Below, in pieces: positions 49,947-59,809 of a stretch of 64,000 nucleotides of DNA; position 1 is the first letter of the stretch; each line of letters opens with the position of its first letter. Position numbers and translations under genes: made by a program. Source of the DNA: Saprospiraceae bacterium (GTDB taxonomy: Bacteria; Bacteroidota; Bacteroidia; Chitinophagales; Saprospiraceae); assembly GCA_020629315.1 (NCBI GenBank), contig JAHDDO010000008.1, positions 1-64,000 on the forward strand. Direction: 5' to 3'. Under the pieces are notes generated by a model. That model saw only the letters and a list, made by a program, of their open reading frames with translations. It did not search any database and was not told where the DNA came from.

Positions 49947-52049
49947 ATGAAGTTGAAAAGTATAATCATTGCCATTACCGCCGGAATCTTTCTAGCTGCA
50001 GGGAGTCTTTTTCCTCAAGCTGACCCAGTTGAAAAAGAAAAAGCAATTTTAGATTCAGTTCTGAAGTTTCTTGAATTACTTCACATTGAGCCGAGAGATA
50101 TTAATGATGCTTTTTCAAAAACACTGCATCAAGAATACTTAGATAATTTAGACCCAGGTAAGCGATTCTTGTTACAATCTGAGATAGATCAATTAAATGC
50201 CTTTGAAACGCAAATTGACGATCAAATAAATAATAGAACATTTGATTACTTCAACTTGTCAATAAGCTTACTGGAAAATGGAATTGATCGTGCCGAAGGA
50301 TATTTTAATGAAATTATAGACAATGAGATTGATCTCTCTGAAGAGGAGTACATTGAAATGGATTATGAAAAGAGAGTTTGGGCTACTGACGATCTGGGTT
50401 TAGTAGATATATGGGAAAAGTCATTGAAGTATGACATTCTTGGAAAACTAGATCAAAAAATTGAAGACCAAGAAGCAGATACTACCTTGACTGAAAAATT
50501 GAGTTTCGACGAACTTAAAGCAGAAGCTATAAAAGATACGCGAAAGACCTATGAAGATTGGTTTAAGCGTTTGGATAAGGTACGTAGATCAGATAGATAT
50601 GAGAATTATATAAACTCAATTACCCACATTTTCGATCCTCATTCTGATTATTATAACCCTAAAGAGAAAGAAGATTTTGATATTAGAATGGGAGGTAAGC
50701 TAACGGGTATAGGCGCTCGGCTTTCGCCAGAGGGAGACTATATCAAGGTAGTTAGCATTATTCCAGGTGGGCCTGCATGGAAAGGCAAAGAGCTTAAGGT
50801 GGATGATGTTATATACTCAGTAAAACAGGAAGAGGAAGAGTTACCTATGGATATCCAAGGGATGCGGATGGATGATGTAGTTAGTAAAATAAGAGGGGAT
50901 GTCGGTACTAAAGTAACATTGAAAGTAAAGAGTGATGATGGGAGCTTTAGTAATATCACTATCGAGCGAGATGAAGTAATTATTGATGAAGGCTTTGCTA
51001 GATCTGTAATACTAGATTTACCAGGTGTTTCTGATAATATTGGATATATTTTACTGCCGCGTTTTTATTCGACATTTGAAGGAAAAGAAGGCAATAGTTG
51101 CGCAGTAGATGTAGCGAAAGAAATAGAAAAGCTTAAAGAACAAAATGTAAATGGGATAATTCTCGACTTACGTAATAATGGAGGTGGTTCTTTGCAAGAT
51201 GTGATTACGATGTCTGGATTATTCATTGAAGACGGGCCTATAGTCCAAGTCCAGGATAGAGTAAAGAAAGCAAGAGTATATAAGGATAGAGACCCAGAGG
51301 TTAAGTATAATGGTCCAATGATCGTTATGGTAAATCAACATAGTGCTTCTGCATCTGAAATTTTGGCGGCAGCATTACAAGATTACAAAAGGGCTGTTAT
51401 CGTAGGGTCTGATGCCACTTTTGGTAAAGGAACGGTACAACGATTTGAAAATTTAGACCGATACATCAAAGGCTATGAAGATGTAAAACCATTAGGCCAA
51501 TTGAAAATAACGATGCAAAAGTTCTATCGAGTTAATGGTGGATCAACGCAGTTAAATGGTGTGAATGCAGATATCGTATTACCTGATGCATACAGCTACA
51601 TCGAATCTGGCGAGAAAGAATATGACCACCCAATAGAATGGTCTGAAATTGAAGCTGTAGAATTTGATCAGGGCGTATTTAGGGTTGAAAATATTGATGA
51701 GTTAGTGCAGAAGAGTAAAGAGAGAATCGCTTCAAATGAGACGTTCCAGTTAATCGATGAGAATGCAATGCGACTTAAGGAAACAAGAGAAAGCAATACC
51801 TTCCCTCTTGAATATGAAAGTTATAAAGCATTTCTAGATCAACGAGAAGAGCAAGCGGAACGATTCAAGGACATAATGGATGATAAGATCGAGAACTTGA
51901 TGATAAGAAATCTGGATGTAGACCTTGAATATATAGATCTTGATGAATCTAGACAGGCTAGAAATGAAGATTGGATCAAGAATCTAAATAAAGATGTATA
52001 TGTCGAAGAGGCATTACATATTATGAAAGATCTATTAGCTAAAGCATAG
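49947..52049 (+). CDS. prc: C-terminal processing protease (Prc/tail-specific, S41)
   Basis: A 700-residue periplasmic protease. Signal peptide (LKSIIIAITAGIFLAAGSLF), helical N-terminus (~25-235), PDZ domain (~245-335: GIGARLSPEGDYIKVVSIIPGGPAW), S41 catalytic domain (~350-520) with VNQHSASASEILAAALQDY (Ser ~468) and GKGTVQ (Lys ~494), then a helical C-terminal extension. It trims C-termini of envelope proteins. The ~90-nt gap to uppS contains a short hairpin without T-tract. Confidence 0.92.
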   Translation: MKLKSIIIAITAGIFLAAGSLFPQADPVEKEKAILDSVLKFLELLHIEPRDINDAFSKTLHQEYLDNLDPGKRFLLQSEIDQLNAFETQIDDQINNRTFDYFNLSISLLENGIDRAEGYFNEIIDNEIDLSEEEYIEMDYEKRVWATDDLGLVDIWEKSLKYDILGKLDQKIEDQEADTTLTEKLSFDELKAEAIKDTRKTYEDWFKRLDKVRRSDRYENYINSITHIFDPHSDYYNPKEKEDFDIRMGGKLTGIGARLSPEGDYIKVVSIIPGGPAWKGKELKVDDVIYSVKQEEEELPMDIQGMRMDDVVSKIRGDVGTKVTLKVKSDDGSFSNITIERDEVIIDEGFARSVILDLPGVSDNIGYILLPRFYSTFEGKEGNSCAVDVAKEIEKLKEQNVNGIILDLRNNGGGSLQDVITMSGLFIEDGPIVQVQDRVKKARVYKDRDPEVKYNGPMIVMVNQHSASASEILAAALQDYKRAVIVGSDATFGKGTVQRFENLDRYIKGYEDVKPLGQLKITMQKFYRVNGGSTQLNGVNADIVLPDAYSYIESGEKEYDHPIEWSEIEAVEFDQGVFRVENIDELVQKSKERIASNETFQLIDENAMRLKETRESNTFPLEYESYKAFLDQREEQAERFKDIMDDKIENLMIRNLDVDLEYIDLDESRQARNEDWIKNLNKDVYVEEALHIMKDLLAKA

Positions 52050-52138
52050 TCAAGCTACGATCCAAGAAGGTCAAGGTGTTCTTACAAAACATCAAGAAAG
52101 TATTACCTTTACCGAAAGGTAAAATGTAGACCTATCTT

Positions 52139-52891
52139 ATGCAGGATTTTCTCAGTAAAATAGACAAAGAGAGACTTCCATCACACGTTGCTGTGATTAT
52201 GGACGGAAATGGGCGTTGGGCAAAGGAGAAAAACAAACCTAGAGTATTTGGTCACAAGAATGGGGTTACCTCAGTCAGAGAAATCTCTGAGGCTTCGGCA
52301 GAATTAGGCATACAGTATTTGACTTTGTATGCATTCTCAACAGAAAACTGGAATCGACCGGCTGCAGAAGTTACAGCGTTAATGACTTTATTGGTGGAAA
52401 CAGTCCGGCGTGAGCTAAAAACCTTGAATAAAAACAATATTCGCTTGAATGCCATAGGGGATATTGATAACCTACCCAAAGCCACTAAAAGAGCCTTACT
52501 GGCAGGAATCGAAGAAACACGAGGAAATAACAGGATGACATTGACACTAGCCTTAAATTATAGTGCTCGATGGGAAATCTTAAATGCAACACAAAAGATT
52601 GCAACTAAAGTTGAAAATGGCCAATTAGCTAGTCAAGATATCAATGAATCGATATTTGCTTCTCATTTAGAGACCCACTCAATGCCGGATCCTGCTCTAT
52701 TGATTAGGACATCAGGTGAAATGCGAATAAGTAATTACCTTTTATGGCAATTAGCCTATACAGAATTGTACTTTTCGCCGGTATATTGGCCAGATTTCAG
52801 AAAAAATCATTTGTATGAGGCGATTGTTAACTTCCAAACAAGAGAAAGACGCTTTGGTAAGACCAGCGAGCAGCTCAGTTCGCCCGCCTAA
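52139..52891 (+). CDS. uppS: isoprenyl transferase (undecaprenyl diphosphate synthase)
   Basis: A 250-residue cis-prenyltransferase making the lipid carrier for peptidoglycan and LPS O-antigen. HVAVIMDGNGRWAKE (catalytic Asp22), YLTLYAFSTENWNRPA, LALNYSARWEI and the final RTSGEMRISNYLLWQLAYTELYFSPVYWPDF are the family signatures. Starts at ATG 52139. It is followed by bamA, a typical pairing in Bacteroidota. Confidence 0.96.
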   Translation: MQDFLSKIDKERLPSHVAVIMDGNGRWAKEKNKPRVFGHKNGVTSVREISEASAELGIQYLTLYAFSTENWNRPAAEVTALMTLLVETVRRELKTLNKNNIRLNAIGDIDNLPKATKRALLAGIEETRGNNRMTLTLALNYSARWEILNATQKIATKVENGQLASQDINESIFASHLETHSMPDPALLIRTSGEMRISNYLLWQLAYTELYFSPVYWPDFRKNHLYEAIVNFQTRERRFGKTSEQLSSPA

Positions 52892-52967
52892 AGACAAAAT
52901 ATTAGTCGTTCTTAATATACCACAACAAATAATTCCCCGTTTCTACAATGTCGAACTGCGATTTACC

Positions 52968-52975
52968 TATTTTTG
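52968..52975 (+). promoter_or_regulatory. possible bamA -7 promoter element
   Basis: TATTTTTG fits TAnnTTTG and lies 7 nt before the bamA ATG, so a transcript from it would be nearly leaderless. No clear -33 element is visible, and read-through from uppS is the alternative. Confidence 0.4.
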
Positions 52976-52982
52976 CACTCGC

Positions 52983-55580
52983 ATGAAAAAGACCCTAGTG
53001 ATGGCCAGAACCGCCGTAGTTTCTTTACTTTTCCTCCTTTTGGGGCAAAGTACTTTTGCACAGGAACAAGATATTTACGATTATTCCTCTCCTAAAACCT
53101 ATGAGATAGGGGGAGTAACTGTTACCGGAGCCGAAACCCGTGATAGAAATGCTATCAAAACAATTACAGGATTACGAGCCGGTAAGAATGTAACAATACC
53201 CGGAGATCAGATACCTAAAGCTATAAAGTCATTGTGGCGATTACGACTCTTCGAAGATGTACAGATATTACAAGATAGCATTGTAGGCGATTTAATCTTT
53301 TTAGAGATCCTTCTCAAAGAAAGACCGCTTTACTCAAAGCACTCCTATAAAGGGGTAAAGAAAGTCCATCACGAAGATTTAAATGATATCGTAAAGGATA
53401 TCTTGACTAAGGGTTCAATCGTGACAGATGATAGAAAACAATTGCTTGAAATAAAGATCAAGGAATATTTTGTCGATAAAGGATTCTTGGACACGGAAAT
53501 GAAAATCCGTGAATTTCCTGATAAAGAACGAGATAATGCTGTTCGATTATTGATTGATGTCGATAAGAAGGAACGTGTAAAAATCGATAAGATTAATATT
53601 AATGGAAATACTGCTTTTAAGGATTGGCGTCTTCGTTTTAAGATGAAGGAGACAAAGAAAAAGTGGACGGTTTATAAGCGTTCTAAATTCTTGAAGGAGG
53701 AGTATAAAATGGACAAAAAAGGGCTTATAGCTTTTTACAATAAAAAGGGCTATAAGAATGCTAAAATAGTCAGAGACTCTATCCACCGGAATGAGGATGG
53801 CGAACTGGTCTTAGACATTGATCTTTACGAAGGGAATATATTTCACTACCGAAATATTACATGGAAAGGGAACTCCAAGTATTCTGATGAGCAACTAACA
53901 AACGTATTGGGCATCATAAAAGGCGATGTTTTTAATGCAGAACTATTAGAAAAGAGGCTTCGATTTTCATTGGACGGACGTGATATTTCATCTCTTTATT
54001 TGGATGATGGATATTTATTTTTTGATATCCAACCTGTGGAGGTTGCTGTAGAAAATGACTCCATCGATATAGAAATGCGGATCTATGAAGGTCCTCAGGC
54101 CACGATCGACAAAGTGGAGATATATGGAAATGATCGAACACATGAGCACGTCATTCGTCGATCGATAAGAACCCTGCCAGGAAAGAAATTTAGCCGTTCC
54201 GATATCATCAGAAGTCAGCGGGAGTTATCAAACCTCGGGTATTTTAATCCTGAGACTATGGATATTCAACCTCAAGTAAATCAAGAGCGAGGTACAGCAG
54301 ATATCATATACAATTTAGAGGAACAACCTAGTGATCAATTAGAACTATCGGCAGGTTACGGTGGGTTTAGTGGTTTGATAGGTACCTTAGGGGTAACCTT
54401 TAACAATTTCTCTATTCGAAATGCTTGGGATAGAAGTAAGTGGAATCCGGTGCCACAAGGGGATGGTCAAAAACTATCTCTTAGGGCACAATCTAACTCC
54501 CGATTCTTCCGATCATTCAATGGAAGTTTTACTGAACCTTGGTTATTTGGTACCCGACCTAATTCGTTGACGGTTGGTTTATCATACTCGGATTTTGATT
54601 ACTCTACCAGAGGGCTTGGAAATCTACAAATTACCCGAGCGTTTGCTGGATTAGGTCGGCAATTACAATGGCCAGATGATTTCTTTTCGGCTAATACTAC
54701 CTTGACTTTAGAGTGGATTGGATTGGATAATTATGATTTAAGTCAATTCTTTGTAGAAGGATCAACAACACCTATTAATACGGGACAATTTAAGAACTTC
54801 AGTTTGCGTCAAGTGTTTACCCGGAGTTCAGTCAGTGAACCTATCTACCCAAGAAGGGGGTCTAGAGTTTCATTAGCCATACAGCTTACGCCTCCATACA
54901 GTTTATTGGGTCGGAATAATATGATCGAATTAACGGATGATGAGAAGGCGGATATTGCAGCAGAACTAACAAGAAGAAAAGGACCTGCAGATCCTCCTTC
55001 AGATGATGAACTATCTACTGCATACGATAATGAGGTATTAAAAAGACGATTTGAATATCTTGAATATCACAAATGGCGATTTGATGCAGAGTGGTATTAT
55101 AATATCATCGATAAGCTCGTTTTAGCCGCTTCAGCCAAGATTGGTTTCCTTGGGTTTTATAATCCAGAGATTGGGATCAGCCCGTTTGAGAGATTTGAGT
55201 TGGGTGGTGATGGGCTATCTAACCAGAATATAGGGATTACAGGTAAAGACATTATCTCACTCCGAGGATATGAGACTACGGATCTATCTGTAAATGATGT
55301 GGGGGGTGCCTCTATATTTGATAAATTTACCTTAGAGCTTAGATACCCAGTATCTTTAAATCCTTCATCGACTATCTATGTTCATGGTTTCGTACAAGGA
55401 GGTAATGCCTGGGTAGGGGCTGAGAATTTTAATCCATTCGAGCTACAACGATCAGCTGGTGGTGGACTTAGGGTATTCCTTCCTATGTTTGGTCTTCTTG
55501 GATTCGATTATGGATGGGGATTTGACAAAACGGAAAACTTTGGCCAATTCAACATAGTACTCGGATTTGAACCAGACTAA
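52983..55580 (+). CDS. bamA: outer membrane protein assembly factor BamA
   Basis: An 865-residue Omp85 protein that inserts beta-barrels into the outer membrane. I start it at ATG 52983 (MKKTLVMARTAVVSLLFLLL, a signal peptide ending at TFAQE); the frame is open further back into uppS. POTRA repeats cover ~45-440 (YEIGGVTVTGAETRDRNAI, KIDKININGNTAFKDW, NITWKGNSKYSDEQL, IDKVEIYGNDRTHEHVIRRSI). The barrel has the Omp85 hallmark DNLS-like GGDGLSNQNIGITGKDIISLRGYE and ends FNIVLGFEPD. Confidence 0.95.
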   Translation: MKKTLVMARTAVVSLLFLLLGQSTFAQEQDIYDYSSPKTYEIGGVTVTGAETRDRNAIKTITGLRAGKNVTIPGDQIPKAIKSLWRLRLFEDVQILQDSIVGDLIFLEILLKERPLYSKHSYKGVKKVHHEDLNDIVKDILTKGSIVTDDRKQLLEIKIKEYFVDKGFLDTEMKIREFPDKERDNAVRLLIDVDKKERVKIDKININGNTAFKDWRLRFKMKETKKKWTVYKRSKFLKEEYKMDKKGLIAFYNKKGYKNAKIVRDSIHRNEDGELVLDIDLYEGNIFHYRNITWKGNSKYSDEQLTNVLGIIKGDVFNAELLEKRLRFSLDGRDISSLYLDDGYLFFDIQPVEVAVENDSIDIEMRIYEGPQATIDKVEIYGNDRTHEHVIRRSIRTLPGKKFSRSDIIRSQRELSNLGYFNPETMDIQPQVNQERGTADIIYNLEEQPSDQLELSAGYGGFSGLIGTLGVTFNNFSIRNAWDRSKWNPVPQGDGQKLSLRAQSNSRFFRSFNGSFTEPWLFGTRPNSLTVGLSYSDFDYSTRGLGNLQITRAFAGLGRQLQWPDDFFSANTTLTLEWIGLDNYDLSQFFVEGSTTPINTGQFKNFSLRQVFTRSSVSEPIYPRRGSRVSLAIQLTPPYSLLGRNNMIELTDDEKADIAAELTRRKGPADPPSDDELSTAYDNEVLKRRFEYLEYHKWRFDAEWYYNIIDKLVLAASAKIGFLGFYNPEIGISPFERFELGGDGLSNQNIGITGKDIISLRGYETTDLSVNDVGGASIFDKFTLELRYPVSLNPSSTIYVHGFVQGGNAWVGAENFNPFELQRSAGGGLRVFLPMFGLLGFDYGWGFDKTENFGQFNIVLGFEPD

Positions 55581-55640
55581 TAGATCCATTAATAAACTAT
55601 TAATCAAAGGTTAAAGCAGCAATAGTGTGTAATCAATTTG

Positions 55641-55648
55641 TACATTTG
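55641..55648 (+). promoter_or_regulatory. -7 promoter element of ompH
   Basis: TACATTTG matches TAnnTTTG and lies 57 nt before the ompH start. The leader would contain a small GCAGG...CCTGC hairpin (around 55667-55681). The -33 element is weak. Confidence 0.5.
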
Positions 55649-55704
55649 CGCCTTTATTACGATAGGCAGGGCATTCCTGCTATATTTTATTCAAACTACA
55701 GATT

Positions 55705-56208
55705 ATGAAAAGCGTATTTACGATCCTACTTTTTTGTTTTACTTTATTACAAGTAGGTACCGCACAAAAATTTGGATATGTTAATTCTACTCAGATATTA
55801 GCTGAACATCCAGACATCAAGAATGCGGATCAACAAATATTGAGTTATCAAAACGACTTAATTGCTCAAGGCCAACAAAAAGTGGATGCATTCGAAGCGA
55901 AGTATACGGCTTATGTTACTGAAGCAAATGGAGGAACGTTATCTCAGATTCAAATGCAAGAACGAGAAACGGCGTTAGCAAAAGAGCAGCAAGAGATTCA
56001 ACAATTTGAATTAGAAGTCCAACAAAAGATTGGATTGAAAAGAGAGGAGTTGTATGCTCCTATTCTGGATAAAGTACGAGTAGAGTTAGAAAATATGGGT
56101 AAAGAGCAAGGCTATACCTTTATTTTTGATTCAAGTGCGGGTGTATTATTACATGCTGATACCTCAGAAGATTTAACGGCTGCATTAAAGAGCAGATTAG
56201 GAATCTAA
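55705..56208 (+). CDS. OmpH/Skp family periplasmic chaperone
   Basis: A 167-residue chaperone for outer-membrane proteins in transit to BamA. The signal peptide (MKSVFTILLFCFTLLQVGTAQ) is followed by FGYVNSTQILAEHPDIKNADQ, long charged helices (~45-130) that form the Skp tentacles, and the C-terminal EQGYTFIFDSSAGVLL strand. Bacteroidota often carry two ompH copies after bamA; only one is here. A strong bidirectional terminator follows. Confidence 0.92.
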   Translation: MKSVFTILLFCFTLLQVGTAQKFGYVNSTQILAEHPDIKNADQQILSYQNDLIAQGQQKVDAFEAKYTAYVTEANGGTLSQIQMQERETALAKEQQEIQQFELEVQQKIGLKREELYAPILDKVRVELENMGKEQGYTFIFDSSAGVLLHADTSEDLTAALKSRLGI

Positions 56209-56230
56209 CAGTACAGATTCCATAAGAAAT

Positions 56231-56265
56231 AAAAAAAGGCTTCGATTTTTTCGAAGCCTTTTTTT
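56231..56265. terminator. strong bidirectional terminator
   Basis: AAAAAAAGGCTTCGA (56231-56245), a TTTTT loop, then TCGAAGCCTTTTTTT (56251-56265): a perfect 15-bp stem flanked by A- and T-runs, usable from both strands. It separates ompH from the convergent site-2 protease gene and overlaps the last base of that gene's stop. Confidence 0.95.
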
Positions 56266-57368
56266 TATATCTGGAACCAAAGCCTACTGGTTTTTTCCTT
56301 TATATACTCGCCAAATGTGTATCGATCGAGACTGCCCGTAACTTGGCCTGCTTCATTGACGACAGGTGCTACCGCTAATCCATTCTGATTTAGAACTGAA
56401 TATGCTTTTTCTAAACTAAGATTTTCGTTTAACTCAATGACCTTTTTGCTATAAAGGTCAGATACAACATTGTATTCCGATTCATTTCGTGATTCAGTAA
56501 GAAATAGTTCTGGAACAGTACCTATAACAGTACCGTCTTCATTTTGAACTAAAAAACTTCGTTCGTCTGTTTGAGCAGCATGTTCTCGCAGTGTAGATAA
56601 AGAGGTTGTTAGGTCAACTTTCAAAAAGTCAGCAATCATTACATCCATGACGCGCGCATTCTCTAAGACCATTTTAGTCTTAAGATTTAGAAACTCTTGA
56701 TGAGCTGTAATAAATACAAAAGCAGTGATTAAGGTAAGGACAAACTGTTGGTTCAAAATAGCATAGATAAAAATAATCACCGCAAGTATTTTTCCTATAG
56801 CTGTGGCAATACGGGTTGCTGAATTATAGCCTAGTCGAATACTTAATAATGCGCGTAATATCCTACCACCATCCATTGGAAAGGCAGGAATAAGGTTAAA
56901 AGCAAACAAAATCCCATTCATCCAAAACATAAATTGAAGTGTAGCTATTGGTCCTGGTTGATCTACCCATGACTCCATATTAAAACTCGGTGCAACCTTG
57001 TTGGCAAAAAGAATCAGAAAGGATAATCCGGATAGAATAACATTGACCATCGGCCCTGCAATAGCTATCATAAATTCCTGGATCGGAATTTTGGGGATAA
57101 ATTCTAGTCTTGCTAGACCGCCTATTGGACTTAAAATGATGTCTCTGGTAGCAATACCATAGCGGCGTGCCATGAGTGAATGTCCTAATTCATGTAATAG
57201 GACACATATGAATAAAAGGAAAAAGTACGATAAAAACCAAAGGGATGCAGAGCTTGACGCTTGGCTATCCCGCAAAACGATACCCAAGACAAAGAACATC
57301 ATTAGAATAATGCTCCAATGTAATTTTAAGGGTATCCCAAATATTCTTGCAATGGTAAAACTCTGCAC
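56265..57368 (-). CDS. site-2 protease family zinc metallopeptidase with CBS domains
   Basis: A 367-residue intramembrane protease. The zinc motif HELGH (His59, Glu60, His63) lies in a membrane helix, and the third ligand is in NLIPAFPMDGGR. About five to six helices are visible. The C-terminal ~140 residues are a CBS pair (DVMIADFLKVDLTTSLSTL, VVSDLYSKKVIELNENLSLEKAYSVLNQNGLAV) that usually senses adenine nucleotides. It starts at ATG 57368, 9 nt after acyl-CoA dehydrogenase. Confidence 0.9.
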   Translation of the reverse strand: MQSFTIARIFGIPLKLHWSIILMMFFVLGIVLRDSQASSSASLWFLSYFFLLFICVLLHELGHSLMARRYGIATRDIILSPIGGLARLEFIPKIPIQEFMIAIAGPMVNVILSGLSFLILFANKVAPSFNMESWVDQPGPIATLQFMFWMNGILFAFNLIPAFPMDGGRILRALLSIRLGYNSATRIATAIGKILAVIIFIYAILNQQFVLTLITAFVFITAHQEFLNLKTKMVLENARVMDVMIADFLKVDLTTSLSTLREHAAQTDERSFLVQNEDGTVIGTVPELFLTESRNESEYNVVSDLYSKKVIELNENLSLEKAYSVLNQNGLAVAPVVNEAGQVTGSLDRYTFGEYIKEKTSRLWFQI

Positions 57369-57377
57369 TCAGGCGAT

Positions 57378-58535
57378 TTACAAGTATAACTGTTTGCCTT
57401 TGAAAATATTTCTAGAAATTACAATCTTCTGTACTTCTGACGTGCCTTCATAAATCTGCGTAATCTTCGCATCTCTCATGAGACGTTCGACATGATACTC
57501 TTTTACAAAACCATAACCGCCGTGCACTTGAACAGCTTCTACAGTGTGTTTCATAGCTACACTAGATGCCATTAATTTGGCCATACTGGATGCTTGATCA
57601 TAATTTTGGCCTTGATCTTTTAGCCAAGCAGATCTATATACTAGCATTCTGGCTGCTTCTATATCACAGGCCATATCTGCAATCTTAAAGGCTATGGCTT
57701 GATGCTGAGATATAGGCTTCCCGAACGCAGATCTTTCTTGCGCATAATTTACAGAAAGCTCATAGGCGCCTGAAGCTATGCCCAAAGCTTGTGCAGCGAT
57801 GCCAATCCGACCACCAGATAATACCTTCATTGCAAATTTAAAACCAAAGCCATCTTCTCCAATTCTGTTTTCCTTAGGTACTTTCACATCATTATACAAA
57901 ATTGTATGCGTATCAGATGATCGAATACCCAACTTATCTTCTTTAGCGCTTACTGTTACTCCTTCCCAGTCTGTCTCCACTATGAAGGCATTAATCCCTC
58001 TATGACCTAATTCTGGATTCGTTTGCGCGATCACTAAATGAACCTTTGAGGTGCCGCCATTGGTGATCCAGTTTTTAGTACCATTAAGTACATAATGATC
58101 ACCCATATCTACCGCCGTGGTTCGTTGACTCGTCGCGTCACTACCGGCTTCAGGTTCACTTAAACAGAAGGCACCTATCCACTCACCCGTCGCTAGCTTG
58201 GTCAGGTATTTTTGTTTTTGGTCTTCTGTTCCAAATTCTGCTAATCCCCAGCAGACTAAGCTGTTATTTACAGACATTATTACTGAGCATGAGTTGTCGA
58301 CTTTGGAAATTTCCTCCATGGCTACTACATAGGAAATTGTATCCATACCGCCACCTCCATATTGTGGATCAACCATCATACCTAAAAAGCCTAACTCGGC
58401 CATTTGCCGAACTTCATCAGTCGGGTAGTGCATGTGGATATCACGCTCTATTACACCCGGTTTAAGTACATTTTGAGCGAAGTCTCTCGCTGCTTCTTTT
58501 ACTGCTAATTGTTCTTCAGTTAGATTGAAATGCAT
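57378..58535 (-). CDS. acyl-CoA dehydrogenase
   Basis: A 385-residue FAD flavoprotein for beta-oxidation or branched-chain acyl-CoA. It shows GAFCLSEPEAGSDATSQ (FAD/substrate), YVLNGTKNWITNGG, RIGIAAQALGIASGAYE, ERSAFGKPISQHQAI and QVHGGYGFVKEYHVERLMRDAKITQIYEGTSEVQ; the catalytic Glu lies in YEGTSE. Substrate chain length cannot be fixed. It is flanked by a site-2 protease gene downstream and an MFS gene upstream. Confidence 0.93.
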   Translation of the reverse strand: MHFNLTEEQLAVKEAARDFAQNVLKPGVIERDIHMHYPTDEVRQMAELGFLGMMVDPQYGGGGMDTISYVVAMEEISKVDNSCSVIMSVNNSLVCWGLAEFGTEDQKQKYLTKLATGEWIGAFCLSEPEAGSDATSQRTTAVDMGDHYVLNGTKNWITNGGTSKVHLVIAQTNPELGHRGINAFIVETDWEGVTVSAKEDKLGIRSSDTHTILYNDVKVPKENRIGEDGFGFKFAMKVLSGGRIGIAAQALGIASGAYELSVNYAQERSAFGKPISQHQAIAFKIADMACDIEAARMLVYRSAWLKDQGQNYDQASSMAKLMASSVAMKHTVEAVQVHGGYGFVKEYHVERLMRDAKITQIYEGTSEVQKIVISRNIFKGKQLYL

Positions 58536-58537
58536 GT

Positions 58538-59809
58538 TTACGCTTTTATTGAAAGTTCAAAGGTTCTGTATTTTATTAGCAGTATACCAGCTGCTAAAAT
58601 CAAGACCAAAGTTAATATATCAAACGCATAAATTATGTTCTCATCACGATGGAAAAATGGTAAAGTGAAGAGGCTCAAGAATAAAATACGCATGCTAATA
58701 TTGAATATTTTGAAAACGCTCGTCGTCCGGCCATATAGCTCATTGGGCACTACACTAAATAAATATGTCACTCGAAGTATCCTCGTTCCTGCGTTACTTA
58801 AACCTAAAAAGAAACTGAAAATATATAGTATATATTCTGATCGGGTGTGTGCCAGCCATGTAAAGCCAGCCGCCGTTAAGATTGTCAGAACTATAATGGA
58901 CATTGGAATATTAAAAGCCTTAAAAATCTTACGAATAGTGATTCCGGCCAATAAAGCCCCAATGGAATAGGCCATCTCTGACGCAGCATAAACATTTGCC
59001 CCTTCATTGATTATCTCTTCTACATACATAGCCGTTAAATAAAATCCTTCTAAAAGCACACAAAGGAATACTACATACGAAGCAATACCAAACCAAAAAA
59101 TGGCGGGCTTTTCTTTCAAAAAACGAAAACCGGAAGCTATTCTGTTCCATACAGATCCAGCTTCGATAACTTTGTTTACTAAACTCGTATAACGGACTAA
59201 AACTATCAATATGAATGAAATGAAATAACTCATAGCGTCGATAGCGAAAATGGTCTCTATAGAAAGGGACGGAATATGTAATTCGAAAGGAAGAGTAAAT
59301 CCGAAAAATCGAACCCCATTTTCAATCGTACCTTCTAACAAGAGGGTTGCAGCCACTCCTGCTAGAATAGAGGTAAACTGGCCCTGAATTTCGATGGCAG
59401 ATGTAATTCTACCGTAATATGCCTTTTCTGTAATTTCTTGAAGCCAAGCGTATAATGCTGGATAATGGATATTGTAATTGAGAAAGGTTATTGTGAATGC
59501 ACTGGCGATAAGATACCAAGGTAAAGCGCCCGAAATATAACCAAAGGCAGCAATAGAAGCTAAAAGTATTCCTGTACTCAGACTGACAATTAAAAAGACT
59601 CTCTTTCTATCAAATCTATCCACCAAGGTCCCAGCATACGGTACCCAAAATAAACTTATAATGTTTGTACCTATATAGAACAGACCAAAAAGCTCCATCT
59701 CATTTTGTGAAGCGAAATACCAGGGAATAGCTATCATGCTGATACCCTGACCTGCACCAGAAACAATATTAGCTAGAAATATGAGTATTAGGGCCCGTAG
59801 ATTTTTCAA
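58538..59809 (-). CDS. major facilitator superfamily transporter
   Basis: A 423-residue permease with about 12 membrane helices and a central loop. The MFS-type motif between helices 2 and 3 reads GTLVDRFDRKRVFLI. The first helices (LANIVSGAGQGISMIAIPWYF) and the 2nd half (SYVVFLCVLLEGFYLTAMYV) resemble the MFS_3/enterobactin-exporter-like group. Substrate unknown. Its start overlaps the stop of DUF4286 by 4 nt. Confidence 0.88.
   Translation of the reverse strand: MKNLRALILIFLANIVSGAGQGISMIAIPWYFASQNEMELFGLFYIGTNIISLFWVPYAGTLVDRFDRKRVFLIVSLSTGILLASIAAFGYISGALPWYLIASAFTITFLNYNIHYPALYAWLQEITEKAYYGRITSAIEIQGQFTSILAGVAATLLLEGTIENGVRFFGFTLPFELHIPSLSIETIFAIDAMSYFISFILIVLVRYTSLVNKVIEAGSVWNRIASGFRFLKEKPAIFWFGIASYVVFLCVLLEGFYLTAMYVEEIINEGANVYAASEMAYSIGALLAGITIRKIFKAFNIPMSIIVLTILTAAGFTWLAHTRSEYILYIFSFFLGLSNAGTRILRVTYLFSVVPNELYGRTTSVFKIFNISMRILFLSLFTLPFFHRDENIIYAFDILTLVLILAAGILLIKYRTFELSIKA

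Noticed and set aside
52103-52122. Hairpin TTACCTTT-ACCG-AAAGGTAA before uppS as a terminator
   Set aside because: It is AT-rich with no T-tract after it, and prc and uppS probably share a transcript.
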